64,000 bases of DNA from JASHSH01 sp036490215 (lineage in GTDB: Bacteria; Pseudomonadota; Alphaproteobacteria; Rhodospirillales; Magnetospirillaceae). The stretch's first letter is position 1. Each line of letters begins with the position of its first letter. Position numbers and translations under genes: made by a program. Below, one piece after another: positions 17,929 through 29,306 of the stretch. The notes beneath the pieces were generated by a model. That model was given only the letters and a program-made list of their open reading frames with translations, did no database searches and was not told the DNA's origin. Location: assembly GCA_036490215.1 (NCBI GenBank), contig DASXEH010000093.1, positions 1 through 64,000 of the forward strand, read 5' to 3'.

Positions 17929-18867
17929 GTGGCTATCGCTGCCGCCACGCCCGACGCGATCAATGCCGCGGCCGAAGCGCTGCGCGCCGGCCAACTGGTC
18001 GCCTTCCCCACTGAAACCGTCTACGGCCTCGGCGGCGATGCGACCAATGATCGCGCCGTGGCCGCGATCTATGCCGCCAAGGGCCGGCCCAGCTTCAACC
18101 CGCTGATCGTCCATCGCCCCGATATCGCGTCGATCGAAACCCTGGTGACGATGGATGCGCGGGCGCGCGACCTCGCCATGCGCTTCTGGCCCGGACCGTT
18201 GACTCTCGTTCTGCCACGCCGCGACGATGCCGGTGTGTCGCTGCTGGCCTCGGCGGGTTTGCCGACGCTGGCCGTGCGCGTGCCCGATCACCCGGTGGCG
18301 CAGGCATTGCTGCGTGCGGTGGATCGTCCGCTCGCCGCGCCCAGCGCCAATCCCTCGGGCCGCATCAGCCCGACCACGGCTGCCCATGTGCGTGAAGGGC
18401 TTGGCGATGCGGTGGCGATGATCCTCGATGGCGGGCCGTGCCACGTCGGGCTTGAGTCGACCGTGCTCGATCTCTCAGGCCCGCGCGCCGTTCTGCTGCG
18501 TCCCGGCGGTATCGCGCGCGAGACGTTGGAAACGGTGATCGGCACTGTTGTGCTCCCCGACACCACCAGCGATACGGCGCCCCACTCCCCCGGCCGTCTG
18601 CCGTCGCATTACGCACCCGAGCGGCCGCTGCGCATCAACGCGCATGATGCGCAGCCCGGCGAGGCGCTGCTCGGCTTCGGCGCGACACCGGCCGCCACAC
18701 TCAACCTCAGCCCTGCCGGTGATGTGGTCGAAGCCGCGGCTAATCTTTTCGCGATGCTGCGCGCCCTCGACACGGCGCCCTACTCCGCCATCGCGGTCGC
18801 GCCGGTGCCCGAACAGGGTCTCGGCGTGGCGATCAACGACCGCCTGCGCCGCGCGGTGCATCGATAA
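17929..18867 (+). CDS. tsaC: L-threonylcarbamoyladenylate synthase, Sua5 type
   Basis: A 312-residue protein that makes threonylcarbamoyl-AMP from Thr, bicarbonate and ATP, the first step of t6A37 modification of ANN-decoding tRNAs. The YrdC domain (residues ~8-195) has FPTETVYGLGGDA and the Lys/Arg of KGRPSFNPLIVH. The C-terminal Sua5 domain (about 210-312), with SPGRLPSHYAPERPL, distinguishes it from the short TsaC. The GTG at 17929 is preferred because GGCTGAGG lies 8 nt upstream, just at the cysQ stop. Confidence 0.93.
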   Translation: MAIAAATPDAINAAAEALRAGQLVAFPTETVYGLGGDATNDRAVAAIYAAKGRPSFNPLIVHRPDIASIETLVTMDARARDLAMRFWPGPLTLVLPRRDDAGVSLLASAGLPTLAVRVPDHPVAQALLRAVDRPLAAPSANPSGRISPTTAAHVREGLGDAVAMILDGGPCHVGLESTVLDLSGPRAVLLRPGGIARETLETVIGTVVLPDTTSDTAPHSPGRLPSHYAPERPLRINAHDAQPGEALLGFGATPAATLNLSPAGDVVEAAANLFAMLRALDTAPYSAIAVAPVPEQGLGVAINDRLRRAVHR

Positions 18868-18890
18868 GACGACACACGCAGGAGACAATC

Positions 18891-19682
18891 ATGGATCTGG
18901 GTCTGAAGGGCAAACGCGCCATCGTCAGCGGCAGCACGGCGGGCATCGGCCTGGCCATCGCCAGCACCCTGGCCCGCGAAGGCGCCAAGGTGGTGATCAA
19001 CGGGCGCACGCAAAAGGCCGTCAATGACGCGGTGGCCGATATCGTCAAGGAAACCGGCGGCGATGTCAGCGGCTTTGCCGGCGATCTGTCGCTGGCCGAT
19101 CAGGCCGAGGCGTTGGCCCACGCCTATCCTGACACGGCGATCCTGGTCAACAATCTCGGCATCTTCGAGCCCAAGCCCTTCGAGGAGATTCCCGACGAGG
19201 ATTGGAAGCGCTTCTTCGATGTGAATGTGTTGAGCGGCGTGCGGCTCGCGCGGTTATTCCTGCCGGGGATGAAACGCGCCAATTGGGGCCGCATCATCTT
19301 CATCTCGAGCGAAAGCGGCGTGCAGATCCCGGCCGAGATGATCCATTACGGGATGACCAAATCGGCGCAGATCGCTGTGGCGCGCGGCCTGGCCGAATCG
19401 GTTTCCGGCACCGGCATCACCGTCAACAGCGTGCTGCCGGGACCGACCAAATCGCGCGGCGTGAACGATTTCGTCGAAGCGCTGGCCAAATCGAGCGGCA
19501 CGACATTCGAAGCCTTCGAAACCGAATTCTTCAAATCCGTCCGCCCGACCTCGCTGATCAAGCGCTTTGCCACGACCGAAGAAGTGGCGTCGCTGGTCGC
19601 CTATGTGGCCAGTCCGCTGGCCTCGGCCACCACCGGTGCGGCGCTGCGCGTCGATGGCGGCGTGGTCAAAAGCGCGTTCTGA
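18891..19682 (+). CDS. short-chain dehydrogenase/reductase
   Basis: A 263-residue classical SDR with the NAD(P)-binding motif GSTAGIG near the N-terminus, a structural NNLG, and the catalytic Ser (ISSESG) and Tyr-x-x-x-Lys (YGMTK). The C-terminus (LRVDGGVVKSAF) is typical of the family. The substrate cannot be deduced. The ATG follows AGGAGA. It lies 23 bp after tsaC in the same direction and may be co-transcribed; it is convergent with the flavoprotein gene. Confidence 0.88.
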   Translation: MDLGLKGKRAIVSGSTAGIGLAIASTLAREGAKVVINGRTQKAVNDAVADIVKETGGDVSGFAGDLSLADQAEALAHAYPDTAILVNNLGIFEPKPFEEIPDEDWKRFFDVNVLSGVRLARLFLPGMKRANWGRIIFISSESGVQIPAEMIHYGMTKSAQIAVARGLAESVSGTGITVNSVLPGPTKSRGVNDFVEALAKSSGTTFEAFETEFFKSVRPTSLIKRFATTEEVASLVAYVASPLASATTGAALRVDGGVVKSAF

Positions 19683-19690
19683 CGCAGCCG

Positions 19691-20944
19691 CTATTCGGCC
19701 GCCAGTTCAGCTGCGCTGGGCACCATTTCCGCCGTTTGCGAGTCGGGATCGGTAACGCGGCTGGCCGCCAGATGGCGGGCGAGGCGGCGCGCGGTGAAGC
19801 CGGCACCAACCACGAACCGCATCACCGGCCCGAAACTGTAGGACGTGGCCGGACCGATGACGAACAGCCCGGGCACCGAGGTTTCGAAGCGCGGCGACAG
19901 CGCGGGCGCGTAGTCCGACATGCTGAGATGCCCCAGCAGGTCGTCGCCGAGGAACGGCAGGCGGCGCATATCGGTGCGATAGCCGGTCGCCGCGATCACA
20001 TGGCTGGTCAGCAGCGACTGGGTCTTGCCATCCGTGGCCGTGAGATCGAGGCGGATGCGATCGCCGCTGACCGCGGCCCCCTGCACGACATGGCCGAGGA
20101 TGGTCGGCACCGGTGCGATGCGGTCGGCCATGAACCAGCCCGCCGCCGGCCCGAGATGACGGCGCACCGTGCGGCGACGGCGCTCCTGCGAGAAGTGGTA
20201 AAACACGCCCGGCAGTTCGGTATAGAACAGCGACCGCCAGGACGGGCCGATGCCCGACATCGGATTGCGCAGGCGCTCCATGATCGGCCGCGGCCAATGC
20301 GAACGTGTATGGACATAGAGTTGATCGCGCCGGGCGATCAGCTGGACCTTGGCGCCGGCCTCATGCAGCAGCGCCGCCATGTCGATCGCCGACGACCCTG
20401 CGCCGATCACCGTCACATCCTCGCCGCGGAATTTTTCCAGATCGTGATGCTCGGCGGCGTGGGTGACCAAGGTCGATGGCAGGCCGCGTAGCGCCTTGGG
20501 TATATGCCGGAAGGGCGAAACACCGACGGCGACCACCACGCGCCGCGCGCGGATGGTGCGCCCGGTCAGCAGCCGCAGTGAATAGCCCGACGCCGCGCGG
20601 GTTACCGACACGACCAGATCGTCTTCCATCCCCGGCGCGTGGCGGCGCTGGAAATGCCGGCCATAGTTGGTGAAGTTTTCGAGCGAGACCGGCACGTCGA
20701 TATCCGCATAGGTGATCGCCCGATCGGCGCAGAACTGCTTGAGCGTAGTGCGCGCTTCGGGATCGAAAAGGTTCGACGCGAAGCCCTCTGACTTCAGCAG
20801 CATGCCCTTCGGCATGCCGGTCGTCCAACCGGCCATCGGATCGCCGATCACCACATGGTCGACGCCGCGGGCGGCGAGATGCGCGGCCAGGGAAAGACCA
20901 TAAGGGCCGGCGCCGATGATGGCGACATCCGTCGAGATGGGCAT
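19691..20944 (-). CDS. flavin-dependent monooxygenase-like oxidoreductase
   Basis: A 417-residue two-dinucleotide-binding flavoprotein. The FAD site GAGPYGLSLA is at residue ~11, and a second Rossmann motif GAGSSAIDMA at ~178 should bind NAD(P)H. A late ATGYRTD motif is shared with flavin-containing and N-hydroxylating monooxygenases. The GPYGLS form of the first motif resembles lysine/ornithine N-monooxygenases, though the rest is divergent. It lies 24 bp downstream of the ATP-grasp gene, so the pair is probably one operon. Substrate unknown. Confidence 0.82.
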   Translation of the reverse strand: MPISTDVAIIGAGPYGLSLAAHLAARGVDHVVIGDPMAGWTTGMPKGMLLKSEGFASNLFDPEARTTLKQFCADRAITYADIDVPVSLENFTNYGRHFQRRHAPGMEDDLVVSVTRAASGYSLRLLTGRTIRARRVVVAVGVSPFRHIPKALRGLPSTLVTHAAEHHDLEKFRGEDVTVIGAGSSAIDMAALLHEAGAKVQLIARRDQLYVHTRSHWPRPIMERLRNPMSGIGPSWRSLFYTELPGVFYHFSQERRRRTVRRHLGPAAGWFMADRIAPVPTILGHVVQGAAVSGDRIRLDLTATDGKTQSLLTSHVIAATGYRTDMRRLPFLGDDLLGHLSMSDYAPALSPRFETSVPGLFVIGPATSYSFGPVMRFVVGAGFTARRLARHLAASRVTDPDSQTAEMVPSAAELAAE

Positions 20945-20968
20945 GGAGGAGACTCCTTATTAGAGCAG

Positions 20969-22291
20969 TTACGTGCTGCGGCTTGTTGTGGCGGAGGGAG
21001 AGGGGGCGATCGATGCCACATCGATCGCTTCGATCGTCCGGAGGGCGCGGCGGCGGCGAATGCGGCGGAACGGCCAGCTGCGCGCGATGGTCTGCACCCA
21101 GCTTTCCGGATCGCCCGGCACCGGCCGCGCATAGGCGGCGATGAATTGCGGCTGGTTCCAGGGCACGTCGTGATAAGCCGTGCGCAGATAGTCGCTCGAC
21201 GGATCGCGCCAGGCTTCCTGCGGATAGAAGGCGATCACATCGCTGGTGACTTTCGACCGCACCGCCCGCCGCGCCGTTCCTTTGATCGTCGACAGAAATG
21301 CGCCGACCATGTCGGAGTCGCGGCTGAGCGCGAGATGGCAAAGCTGGGTCGGCCGCGGGTTGAGTTCCAGCAGCCAAGGCTTGCCGTTCTCCTCGACCAC
21401 GAAATCCACACCGATGAAGCCCGAGAGGTTGAGCAGCTTGACGATCGTCTTGGTGAGTGCCGCAACCTCGGCATGGTCGATGATCCGCACCACCGTCGTC
21501 GGCCCGGTTTCGTTTGAGAGTTGCACCGCTGCCGCCGTGATGCCCGCCAGCACCTCGCCTTCGTGGCAATAGACAGCGCGATTGACCAGCAGCCCATCGA
21601 CATAACGCTGCAGCGACAGCAGGGGCGCGCGCTGGGCAACGTGATCGAGGATCGGCTTGACGCTGATTTCCTCAAGCGTGCGCCGCGCCACCGATTTCCA
21701 TTTCGTCCAGGCCGACAATTCGTCGAAGGCGCGATCCGCCTCGGCCTCGGAGCGGATGATGCGCACGCCCAGCCCGCCCCAACGGCCATCGAGCTTGAGC
21801 ACCTGGGGCAAGCCACGTTTGCGGATCAGCGCATGAAACGTCTCGCGATCATCGACCAGGACCGTATCCGGTTCGGGCAGATCGTGCTCTTTGCAGAAGG
21901 TATTGAAATGGCTCTTCTGCGCGACAATCGGAAACGACGTCGGATCACCGAGCGAATTGCGGATGATCGCGGCGACGCCGCGCGGATCGCGGCAGAGCGT
22001 GGCGTCGGCGTGAAGCGTCTGCAGGCCGCGTAACGCGCGATCGTCGCCGGGCACGACCATGGTCGGCTGCAGCTTGGCGATCGCCTCGCCCACCGAGGCA
22101 ACGAAACCCGAATGCGGAACGCAGGTGTAGGACGCGACGGTGATGTCCATCTCGTGGAGCGCGTGTTCGGCCGGCGCCACCACGGCCACGCGCAAACCGG
22201 CGTCGGCGAAGGCCAGTGCCAGCCGAGAGGTCGGCGCCCAGTGGACCGATGTGGCCACGAGTACGTCCGGCGATGATGCGTCTCTCACCAC
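20969..22291 (-). CDS. ATP-grasp ligase-like protein
   Basis: A 440-residue protein with a divergent N-terminal pre-grasp domain (VLVATSVHWAPTSRLA) and an ATP-grasp core. Visible motifs are LKLDGRWGGLGVRI (nucleotide-binding loop) and GVDFVVEENGKPWLLELNPRPTQ (Mg/ATP-binding Glu-x-Asn). The C-terminal ~90 residues are Arg-rich and not recognised. The family joins a carboxylate to an amine or thiol through an acyl phosphate. Paired with the downstream flavoprotein it may form a small-molecule tailoring step. It starts at a GTG; a second in-frame GTG follows. Confidence 0.8.
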   Translation of the reverse strand: MVRDASSPDVLVATSVHWAPTSRLALAFADAGLRVAVVAPAEHALHEMDITVASYTCVPHSGFVASVGEAIAKLQPTMVVPGDDRALRGLQTLHADATLCRDPRGVAAIIRNSLGDPTSFPIVAQKSHFNTFCKEHDLPEPDTVLVDDRETFHALIRKRGLPQVLKLDGRWGGLGVRIIRSEAEADRAFDELSAWTKWKSVARRTLEEISVKPILDHVAQRAPLLSLQRYVDGLLVNRAVYCHEGEVLAGITAAAVQLSNETGPTTVVRIIDHAEVAALTKTIVKLLNLSGFIGVDFVVEENGKPWLLELNPRPTQLCHLALSRDSDMVGAFLSTIKGTARRAVRSKVTSDVIAFYPQEAWRDPSSDYLRTAYHDVPWNQPQFIAAYARPVPGDPESWVQTIARSWPFRRIRRRRALRTIEAIDVASIAPSPSATTSRST

Positions 22292-22453
22292 TGTATGCTC
22301 GTCGTCATGCGGCGGGATGCCGCCCCGAAGCGACGGAGTGTGGCGGGTGAATCCGGGCTTCGCCCGTGATCAAACGGGATCGGTTCGAAGCGCCTGGTGA
22401 CCAAACCGTGTCATATGCGGCAGCATGACAAACCGCCGCCGATGCGAGCTAAA

Positions 22454-24409
<1,956 letters not shown>

Positions 24410-24454
24410 CGCCGTCATCTCCACCTGTCCCCCGCTAGCGCTCTCATACCAACA

Positions 24455-25543
24455 TTATAGACCGCGATTGGTCCGCCAGTCGCGGATGCGGCGCCTGACC
24501 TGCTGCACCTGATCGGGCGGCAGGGCCGCCGCGGCTGTATTGCGGGCCGCCGCTGCGCCAACCTCGCCCAACTCGACCGCCAATTCCAGATTGACATAGG
24601 CACGCACCGGATCGGGCCGCACCAGCTTGCCCTCGGCATAGATCAGCCCCAGGCGGACGAGCGCCTTACCATAACCGCGGTCGGCCGCCGCGCCAATCAG
24701 GCGCAGCGCGATTTTGGGGTCGTATTCGGCCTCGGTGCCATTGAGATAGGCGAGTCCCAGGCGAAATTCGGCCGGCGGATAATTCTGGTCAGCGGCCTGG
24801 CGCAGGATTTTGAAGCCCTCCACCGAATCATGGGTGGGCGGCGATGCCAGGCCGCCGGTCTCATCGCCCAGCAGTGCCAACGCCCAGCGGTACCGGGCCT
24901 CGGCACTGCCCTGGTCCGACGCGCGGTGGAACCAATAGATGGCCTGGGCTGCATCGGGTGCGATCCCGTCGCCTTTCAGGAAGGCCTGACCGAGCGCGAT
25001 CTGCGCGTCGACCGAGCCGGCCTGGGCGGCCAGCACATACCAATGGGCGGCCTCGCCCGCATCGATCGGCGTGCCGATCCCGTCATGCAGCGCGGTGGCG
25101 AGAAGATAGGCGCCCTCGGCGCTCTTCTGGTCGGTGGCGCGGCGCAGCCAGGCGAACGCATCGTCGGGATTGAGCTTGGTGCCCAGCCCCTGCTGTTCGA
25201 GCTTGGCCCACTGCACTTCGGCCTCGGGCAGGTTCTGCTGCGCGGCTTCGCGGATCCAATGGGCGGCCAGTTGCGTATCGCGCGGCAACTGCTTGCCGTC
25301 GAGATAGGCCAGGCCCAGCTTCAACTGCGCGGGCGCATCGCCCTCACCCGCGGCGGCGGCCAGTTTGCGGAACGCATCGCTTTCGCTGCCGCTGTCGTTG
25401 AGCGGCTTGACCGGCACTGAGGGCGCATCGGTTTCGATATCCGGCCCGACCTCTTGCACCACATCCTGTGCACGCGCCGATCCCGGCCCGTGGACACAGG
25501 CCGACGCGATCAGAATGCCGAAAAAGACGAGGCGCAGCCGCAC
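24455..25543 (-). CDS. exported Sel1-like (SLR) repeat protein
   Basis: A 362-residue protein with a signal peptide (hydrophobic core FFGILIASACV, probable cleavage near ARAQD; the Cys lacks a clear lipobox). About seven Sel1-like repeats of ~36 residues follow, each with A-x-L-x-L-G-x-x-Y/F...G and a later A-x-x-W/Y-x-x-x-A. SLR proteins are alpha/alpha solenoid scaffolds for protein contacts, here in the periplasm. The start is a GTG at 25543. No specific partner can be inferred. Confidence 0.82.
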   Translation of the reverse strand: MRLRLVFFGILIASACVHGPGSARAQDVVQEVGPDIETDAPSVPVKPLNDSGSESDAFRKLAAAAGEGDAPAQLKLGLAYLDGKQLPRDTQLAAHWIREAAQQNLPEAEVQWAKLEQQGLGTKLNPDDAFAWLRRATDQKSAEGAYLLATALHDGIGTPIDAGEAAHWYVLAAQAGSVDAQIALGQAFLKGDGIAPDAAQAIYWFHRASDQGSAEARYRWALALLGDETGGLASPPTHDSVEGFKILRQAADQNYPPAEFRLGLAYLNGTEAEYDPKIALRLIGAAADRGYGKALVRLGLIYAEGKLVRPDPVRAYVNLELAVELGEVGAAAARNTAAAALPPDQVQQVRRRIRDWRTNRGL

Positions 25544-25584
25544 GACAGAGGCTCGATCAGGATTTGTCGATCAAGACTGATCGG

Positions 25585-25893
25585 TCAAGACTTGGACCGT
25601 CCAGCGGCGAAAATACCGTCGATGATCTTGGCCAGATCGATATCCTTCGGCGACAGGCCGCCCGCGTCGTGGGTCGAGAGCACGATCTCGACCCGGTTGT
25701 AGATGTTCAACCATTCGGGATGGTGATCCATCTTTTCGGCGGCCAGCGCCACGCGCGCCATGAACCCGAAGGCCTCCGAGAAATCGCCGAACTTGAACCC
25801 GCGCGTGATCGCGTCGCGTTCGCTCAGATGGCGCCACTCGGGCAGATTGGCCAGCGCCGCCGCGCGGTTTTGGGTGGACAGTTTCTCGACCAT
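25585..25893 (-). CDS. phhB: pterin-4a-carbinolamine dehydratase
   Basis: A 102-residue PCD/DCoH protein that dehydrates 4a-hydroxytetrahydrobiopterin to recycle the pterin cofactor of aromatic amino-acid hydroxylases. The active-site signature MDHHPEWLNIYNRV is present, followed by a STHDAGGLSPKDIDLA-like C-terminus. The ATG at 25893 has GGGAG 8 nt upstream. No phenylalanine hydroxylase gene is in the window, so its client is elsewhere or it has a side role. Confidence 0.92.
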   Translation of the reverse strand: MVEKLSTQNRAAALANLPEWRHLSERDAITRGFKFGDFSEAFGFMARVALAAEKMDHHPEWLNIYNRVEIVLSTHDAGGLSPKDIDLAKIIDGIFAAGRSKS

Positions 25894-25996
25894 GGCAATA
25901 TCTCCCACGCGGCCGGACCGCGCCGCGCAGTATGTTGAAGGCCCAGCGAACATAGGTATCCTTGGCGGCCACAGCAAGCCGCGATATCGTGGCAGC

Positions 25997-26392
25997 ATGA
26001 TGGCACGCCACACCACCCCGCCGACGCTCGCGGAACTCGAACTGATCGCCGCCGAGGAGCTCAACCACATCCCCGCCGAACTGCGCAAACATGTGGGGGA
26101 TGTGGTGATCCGCGTCGAGGATTTTCCCGACGAAGAGACCGAGCGCGAGATGAAGCTGGAAAGCCCGTTCGATCTGCTGGGCCTCTATCGTGGCGTGGCC
26201 CTGCCGCGGCAAAGCGTGCTCGATGTGCGCATGCGGCCCAACATGATCTTCCTCTATCGCCGCCCGCTGCTCGATTACTGGTGCGAGGAAGAACTCGAAC
26301 TCTCGGCCGTGGTGCGCCATGTGCTGATCCACGAGATCGGCCATCATTTCGGCTTTTCCGACGACGACATGGATCGGATCGAGGGGGAATAG
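25997..26392 (+). CDS. small zincin-like metallopeptidase (DUF1025 type)
   Basis: A 131-residue cytoplasmic protein with a minimal zinc-protease motif: HEIGHHFGFSDDDM, that is HExxH followed by an Asp-rich tail. This matches the DUF1025 family of small predicted metallopeptidases with unknown substrates. The N-terminal half (EELNHIPAELRKHVGDVVIRVEDFP) is also conserved. Two successive ATGs (25997, 26000) can start it. It is divergent from phhB and convergent with the ArsC-like gene, whose stop is five bases away. Confidence 0.85.
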   Translation: MMARHTTPPTLAELELIAAEELNHIPAELRKHVGDVVIRVEDFPDEETEREMKLESPFDLLGLYRGVALPRQSVLDVRMRPNMIFLYRRPLLDYWCEEELELSAVVRHVLIHEIGHHFGFSDDDMDRIEGE

Positions 26393-26396
26393 TCCC

Positions 26397-26735
26397 CTAC
26401 AAAATCTCCAGCACCTTTTCCGGCGGACGGCCGAGCCGCGCCTTGGCGCCCACGACGACGATCGGGCGTTCGATCAGGATGGGGTCTTTCACCATGGCCG
26501 CGATCAGTCTGTCCTCGGCCATGGCGAGATCGAGCTTGGCCGCTGCCTCTTCCTTCTTGCGCACCAGGTCGCGCGCCTTCATCCCCATCAGCCCGAGCAG
26601 GCGCTTCAATTCGGCGGCGGAGGGCGGGGTTTTCAGATACTCGACAACCTTCGGCTCGATCCCCTTTTGGCGCAGAAGGTCCAAGGTTTTGCGTGACGTA
26701 CCGCAGCGCGGATTGTGGTAAATAGTCACATCCAT
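26397..26735 (-). CDS. arsC: ArsC/Spx-family reductase-like protein
   Basis: A 112-residue thioredoxin-fold protein of the glutaredoxin-dependent arsenate reductase family. The catalytic Cys is in HNPRCGTSRKTL near the N-terminus, and the family segment DPILIERPIVV follows with the Arg that helps bind arsenate. It would reduce arsenate to arsenite using glutathione and glutaredoxin. No efflux pump or arsR lies nearby, so a non-arsenic role (YffB-like) is possible. The ATG at 26735 has GGAAGGA 8 nt upstream. Confidence 0.85.
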   Translation of the reverse strand: MDVTIYHNPRCGTSRKTLDLLRQKGIEPKVVEYLKTPPSAAELKRLLGLMGMKARDLVRKKEEAAAKLDLAMAEDRLIAAMVKDPILIERPIVVVGAKARLGRPPEKVLEIL

Positions 26736-26843
26736 GTCGCATCCTTCCGCTTGCCAAACCGCCGCCAGCGCCGCACCCTGACGCCGTGCCACGCGCCGTT
26801 AAGGCCTTCGGCTGAAACAATAATCGCGCCAGCGAGTCGTGCC

Positions 26844-29303
26844 ATGATCCGATCCATCCCGCAAGCCAAGCTCCTGTTTTCCGCCCTGCTCGCTCTGATG
26901 CTGGCGCTGTTGGTCGTCGGCGGTGTGGCAACGGCCTATGCCGCCGACGCCCCGGCGGCCGCGACATCGGCGCCGCCCAATGACGCGGCCTCGGTGAGTG
27001 GCTCGGCACCCCTCAGTGGTTCGGCGGCTCTCAGCGCCTCGACCGCTCTCAGCAGGTCCGCCGCCCTGAGCCGTTCGGCGCCCATCAGCGGGGCGGCCTT
27101 GTCGCCCGCCGACCGCGCCAATGCCGATGCGCTGGTGAAAACGCTGCAGGACCCGGCGGCCCGCGACAAGCTGGTTGCGCAGTTGAAGCTTCTATCCCAA
27201 GTCAACAAACCCGCGGTGACGCTGCCGGGTGCCAGTGCCGATCTGCTGAAGGACCTGTTCCAAAGCCTGCAGAATGCCGGCGACACGCTGATCGATGCCG
27301 CCACGGAAATCGCCAATGTGGGCGAGTTGACCGATTGGCTGACGGGTCAGGTCGGCAATGCAAAGGCGCAAAAGCGCGTGGAACGCGTGGTCATCCGTCT
27401 GGTGCTGGTCTTTATCGGCGGGCTGATCGTCGAATGGATTCTGCACCGCGCGTTCCGCCGCCCGATCCGCTATGTCGAATCGCGACCCGTCACCAATCGC
27501 TGGTTGCGCGCGCCGTTGCTGGCGGTGCGCTGGATCTTCGATCTGGTGCCGGTGGCCGGTTTCGCCGCCAGTGCCTATGCGATGCTGGCGGTGCCGATCT
27601 ATCGCCCGGGCGGCAGCAGCGAGCTGGTCTCGGTGGCGGTGATCATCGCCTATGCGCTGGCGGCCACACTGCGCACCTTGATTCACCGCGTGTTCGAACC
27701 GAACCGGCCCGCCATGCGCGTGATTCCGCTGTCGGACGAGACTGCCCAGCGGCTGACGCAATGGACGCAGCGCATCGCCTATACCGGCGTCTGGGGCTAT
27801 TACGCCGACCAAGTGCTCAGCCTCCTGGGTCTCCCACTCGTGGGCTACAACTCGATCCTGAAGCTGCTCGGCCTGGTGCTGGCGATCATGGTGATGATGA
27901 TCGTCATCGAATTCCGCCGCCCGGTCGCGCTGTGGATTCGCGGCGTCGGTTCGGGCGTGCCATCCGACATCAGCCATACCGACATGGCCCATCGTGTCCA
28001 GATCGACCGGCGCGTCGCCGGACTGCGCAAGGCCCTGTCGGATATCTGGCATGTGCTGGCCATGCTCTATGTGGTGGCCGCCTTCATCATCTGGGCGCTG
28101 CGCGTCGAAGGCGGATTCGAATTCCTGCTGCGCGCCACGCTGCTGACGGCCGCGATCTTCGTCGCCGCCCGCCTGGCCAGCTCCACTTTGGTTCGCCTGG
28201 TCGACAAGTTCTTTTCGACAACGACCGATCTGCCCGCGCATGTGATCGCGCGGCGGCGGCGCTACAACCGCCTGTCGCGCAACGGCGTGCGGATCGTGGT
28301 CACGATCCTGGCCATTCTCGGCGTCCTGGCCTCCTGGGGCGCGGATACCTCGGCCTGGATCGGCAGCGATCTCGGCCAGCGCATCGTCAGCGCGTCATCG
28401 ACGATCATCGTGGTGATCGTGGTGGCGGTGATGGTGTGGGAAGGCTGTAACGGCGCGATCGAACGCTATCTCGCGCGCACCGACACGACCGGCCGCACGG
28501 TGGCACGCAGCGCCCGGGCCCGCACGTTGCTGCCGCTGCTGCGCAATGTGCTGACCTTCGTGCTGATCCTGGTGGTGACGCTGATCGTGCTGAGCCAATT
28601 GGGTGTCGAGGTGGCGCCGCTGATCGCGGGCGCCGGCGTGGTTGGCGTGGCGGTCGGCTTCGGCTCGCAGAAGCTGGTGCAGGACGTGATCACCGGCGCC
28701 TTCATCCTGTTCGAAGATACATTGGCGGTGGGCGACGCGGTGCAGATCGACTCGCATTCGGGCGTGGTCGAGGGCATGACGATCCGCACGCTCCGGCTGC
28801 GCAGCGGCAGCGGCGAGCTGCACACCATTCCGTTCAGCAGCATCACCACCGTGATCAACCAGAGCCGCGGCTTCGCCTATTTCCCCTTCACCATCGGCGT
28901 CTCCTATCGCCAGGACGCCGACCAGGCGATGGATGTGATGCGCGAAGTGGGTGAGGAACTGCGCAAGGACCCGGTCTGGGGTCCGGAGCTCGGTGCGCCG
29001 GTGGACATCTTCGGCATCGATAAGTTCACCGATCTGGCGATGATGGTCAGCGGCCAGATCCGCACCATGCCGGGCCGCCAGGTGCCGGTGGGCCGCGAAT
29101 ATTTCCGCCGCCTGAAACGCCGCTTCGACGAGCTGGGCATCGTCATCCCGCACACGGTCGGCCCCTACGAGATGGCGCAACACGCAGCCAACGCCGTGGC
29201 CGACAGCAAAGCCGCGGCGGATCAGGCGAAGGACGACGATAAGGATGGCGACAAGAAGGGCGACGCGAAGAAACCCGAGGATAGCGACCGGCGCGAGCCC
29301 TAG
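26844..29303 (+). CDS. large MscS-family mechanosensitive channel
   Basis: An 819-residue inner-membrane protein with a signal peptide (cleavage near AYAAD). A ~200-residue periplasmic part starts with a hexapeptide repeat. Many membrane helices follow. The MscS pore and beta domain are in the C-terminal third: GAGVVGVAVGFGSQKLVQDV, then FILFEDTLAVGDAV. The size and layout resemble YbiO-type channels, which open on hypo-osmotic shock. The C-terminal tail is charged (Asp/Lys). The ATG at 26844 opens the signal peptide. It is transcribed divergently from arsC. Confidence 0.92.
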   Translation: MIRSIPQAKLLFSALLALMLALLVVGGVATAYAADAPAAATSAPPNDAASVSGSAPLSGSAALSASTALSRSAALSRSAPISGAALSPADRANADALVKTLQDPAARDKLVAQLKLLSQVNKPAVTLPGASADLLKDLFQSLQNAGDTLIDAATEIANVGELTDWLTGQVGNAKAQKRVERVVIRLVLVFIGGLIVEWILHRAFRRPIRYVESRPVTNRWLRAPLLAVRWIFDLVPVAGFAASAYAMLAVPIYRPGGSSELVSVAVIIAYALAATLRTLIHRVFEPNRPAMRVIPLSDETAQRLTQWTQRIAYTGVWGYYADQVLSLLGLPLVGYNSILKLLGLVLAIMVMMIVIEFRRPVALWIRGVGSGVPSDISHTDMAHRVQIDRRVAGLRKALSDIWHVLAMLYVVAAFIIWALRVEGGFEFLLRATLLTAAIFVAARLASSTLVRLVDKFFSTTTDLPAHVIARRRRYNRLSRNGVRIVVTILAILGVLASWGADTSAWIGSDLGQRIVSASSTIIVVIVVAVMVWEGCNGAIERYLARTDTTGRTVARSARARTLLPLLRNVLTFVLILVVTLIVLSQLGVEVAPLIAGAGVVGVAVGFGSQKLVQDVITGAFILFEDTLAVGDAVQIDSHSGVVEGMTIRTLRLRSGSGELHTIPFSSITTVINQSRGFAYFPFTIGVSYRQDADQAMDVMREVGEELRKDPVWGPELGAPVDIFGIDKFTDLAMMVSGQIRTMPGRQVPVGREYFRRLKRRFDELGIVIPHTVGPYEMAQHAANAVADSKAAADQAKDDDKDGDKKGDAKKPEDSDRREP
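26997..27104 (+). repeat. 18-bp coding repeat (hexapeptide S-x-S-A-x-L)
   Basis: About six consecutive hexapeptides (SGSAPL, SGSAAL, SASTAL, SRSAAL, SRSAPI, then SGAALS) lie just after the signal peptide of the MscS-family channel. The DNA repeats are degenerate, so the array is under coding drift or selection rather than newly expanded. Confidence 0.75.
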
Positions 29304-29306
29304 TGG

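Noticed and set aside
26397..26735. Arsenic resistance operon
   Set aside because: Only a lone ArsC-like gene is present, with no arsR, acr3 or arsB beside it.
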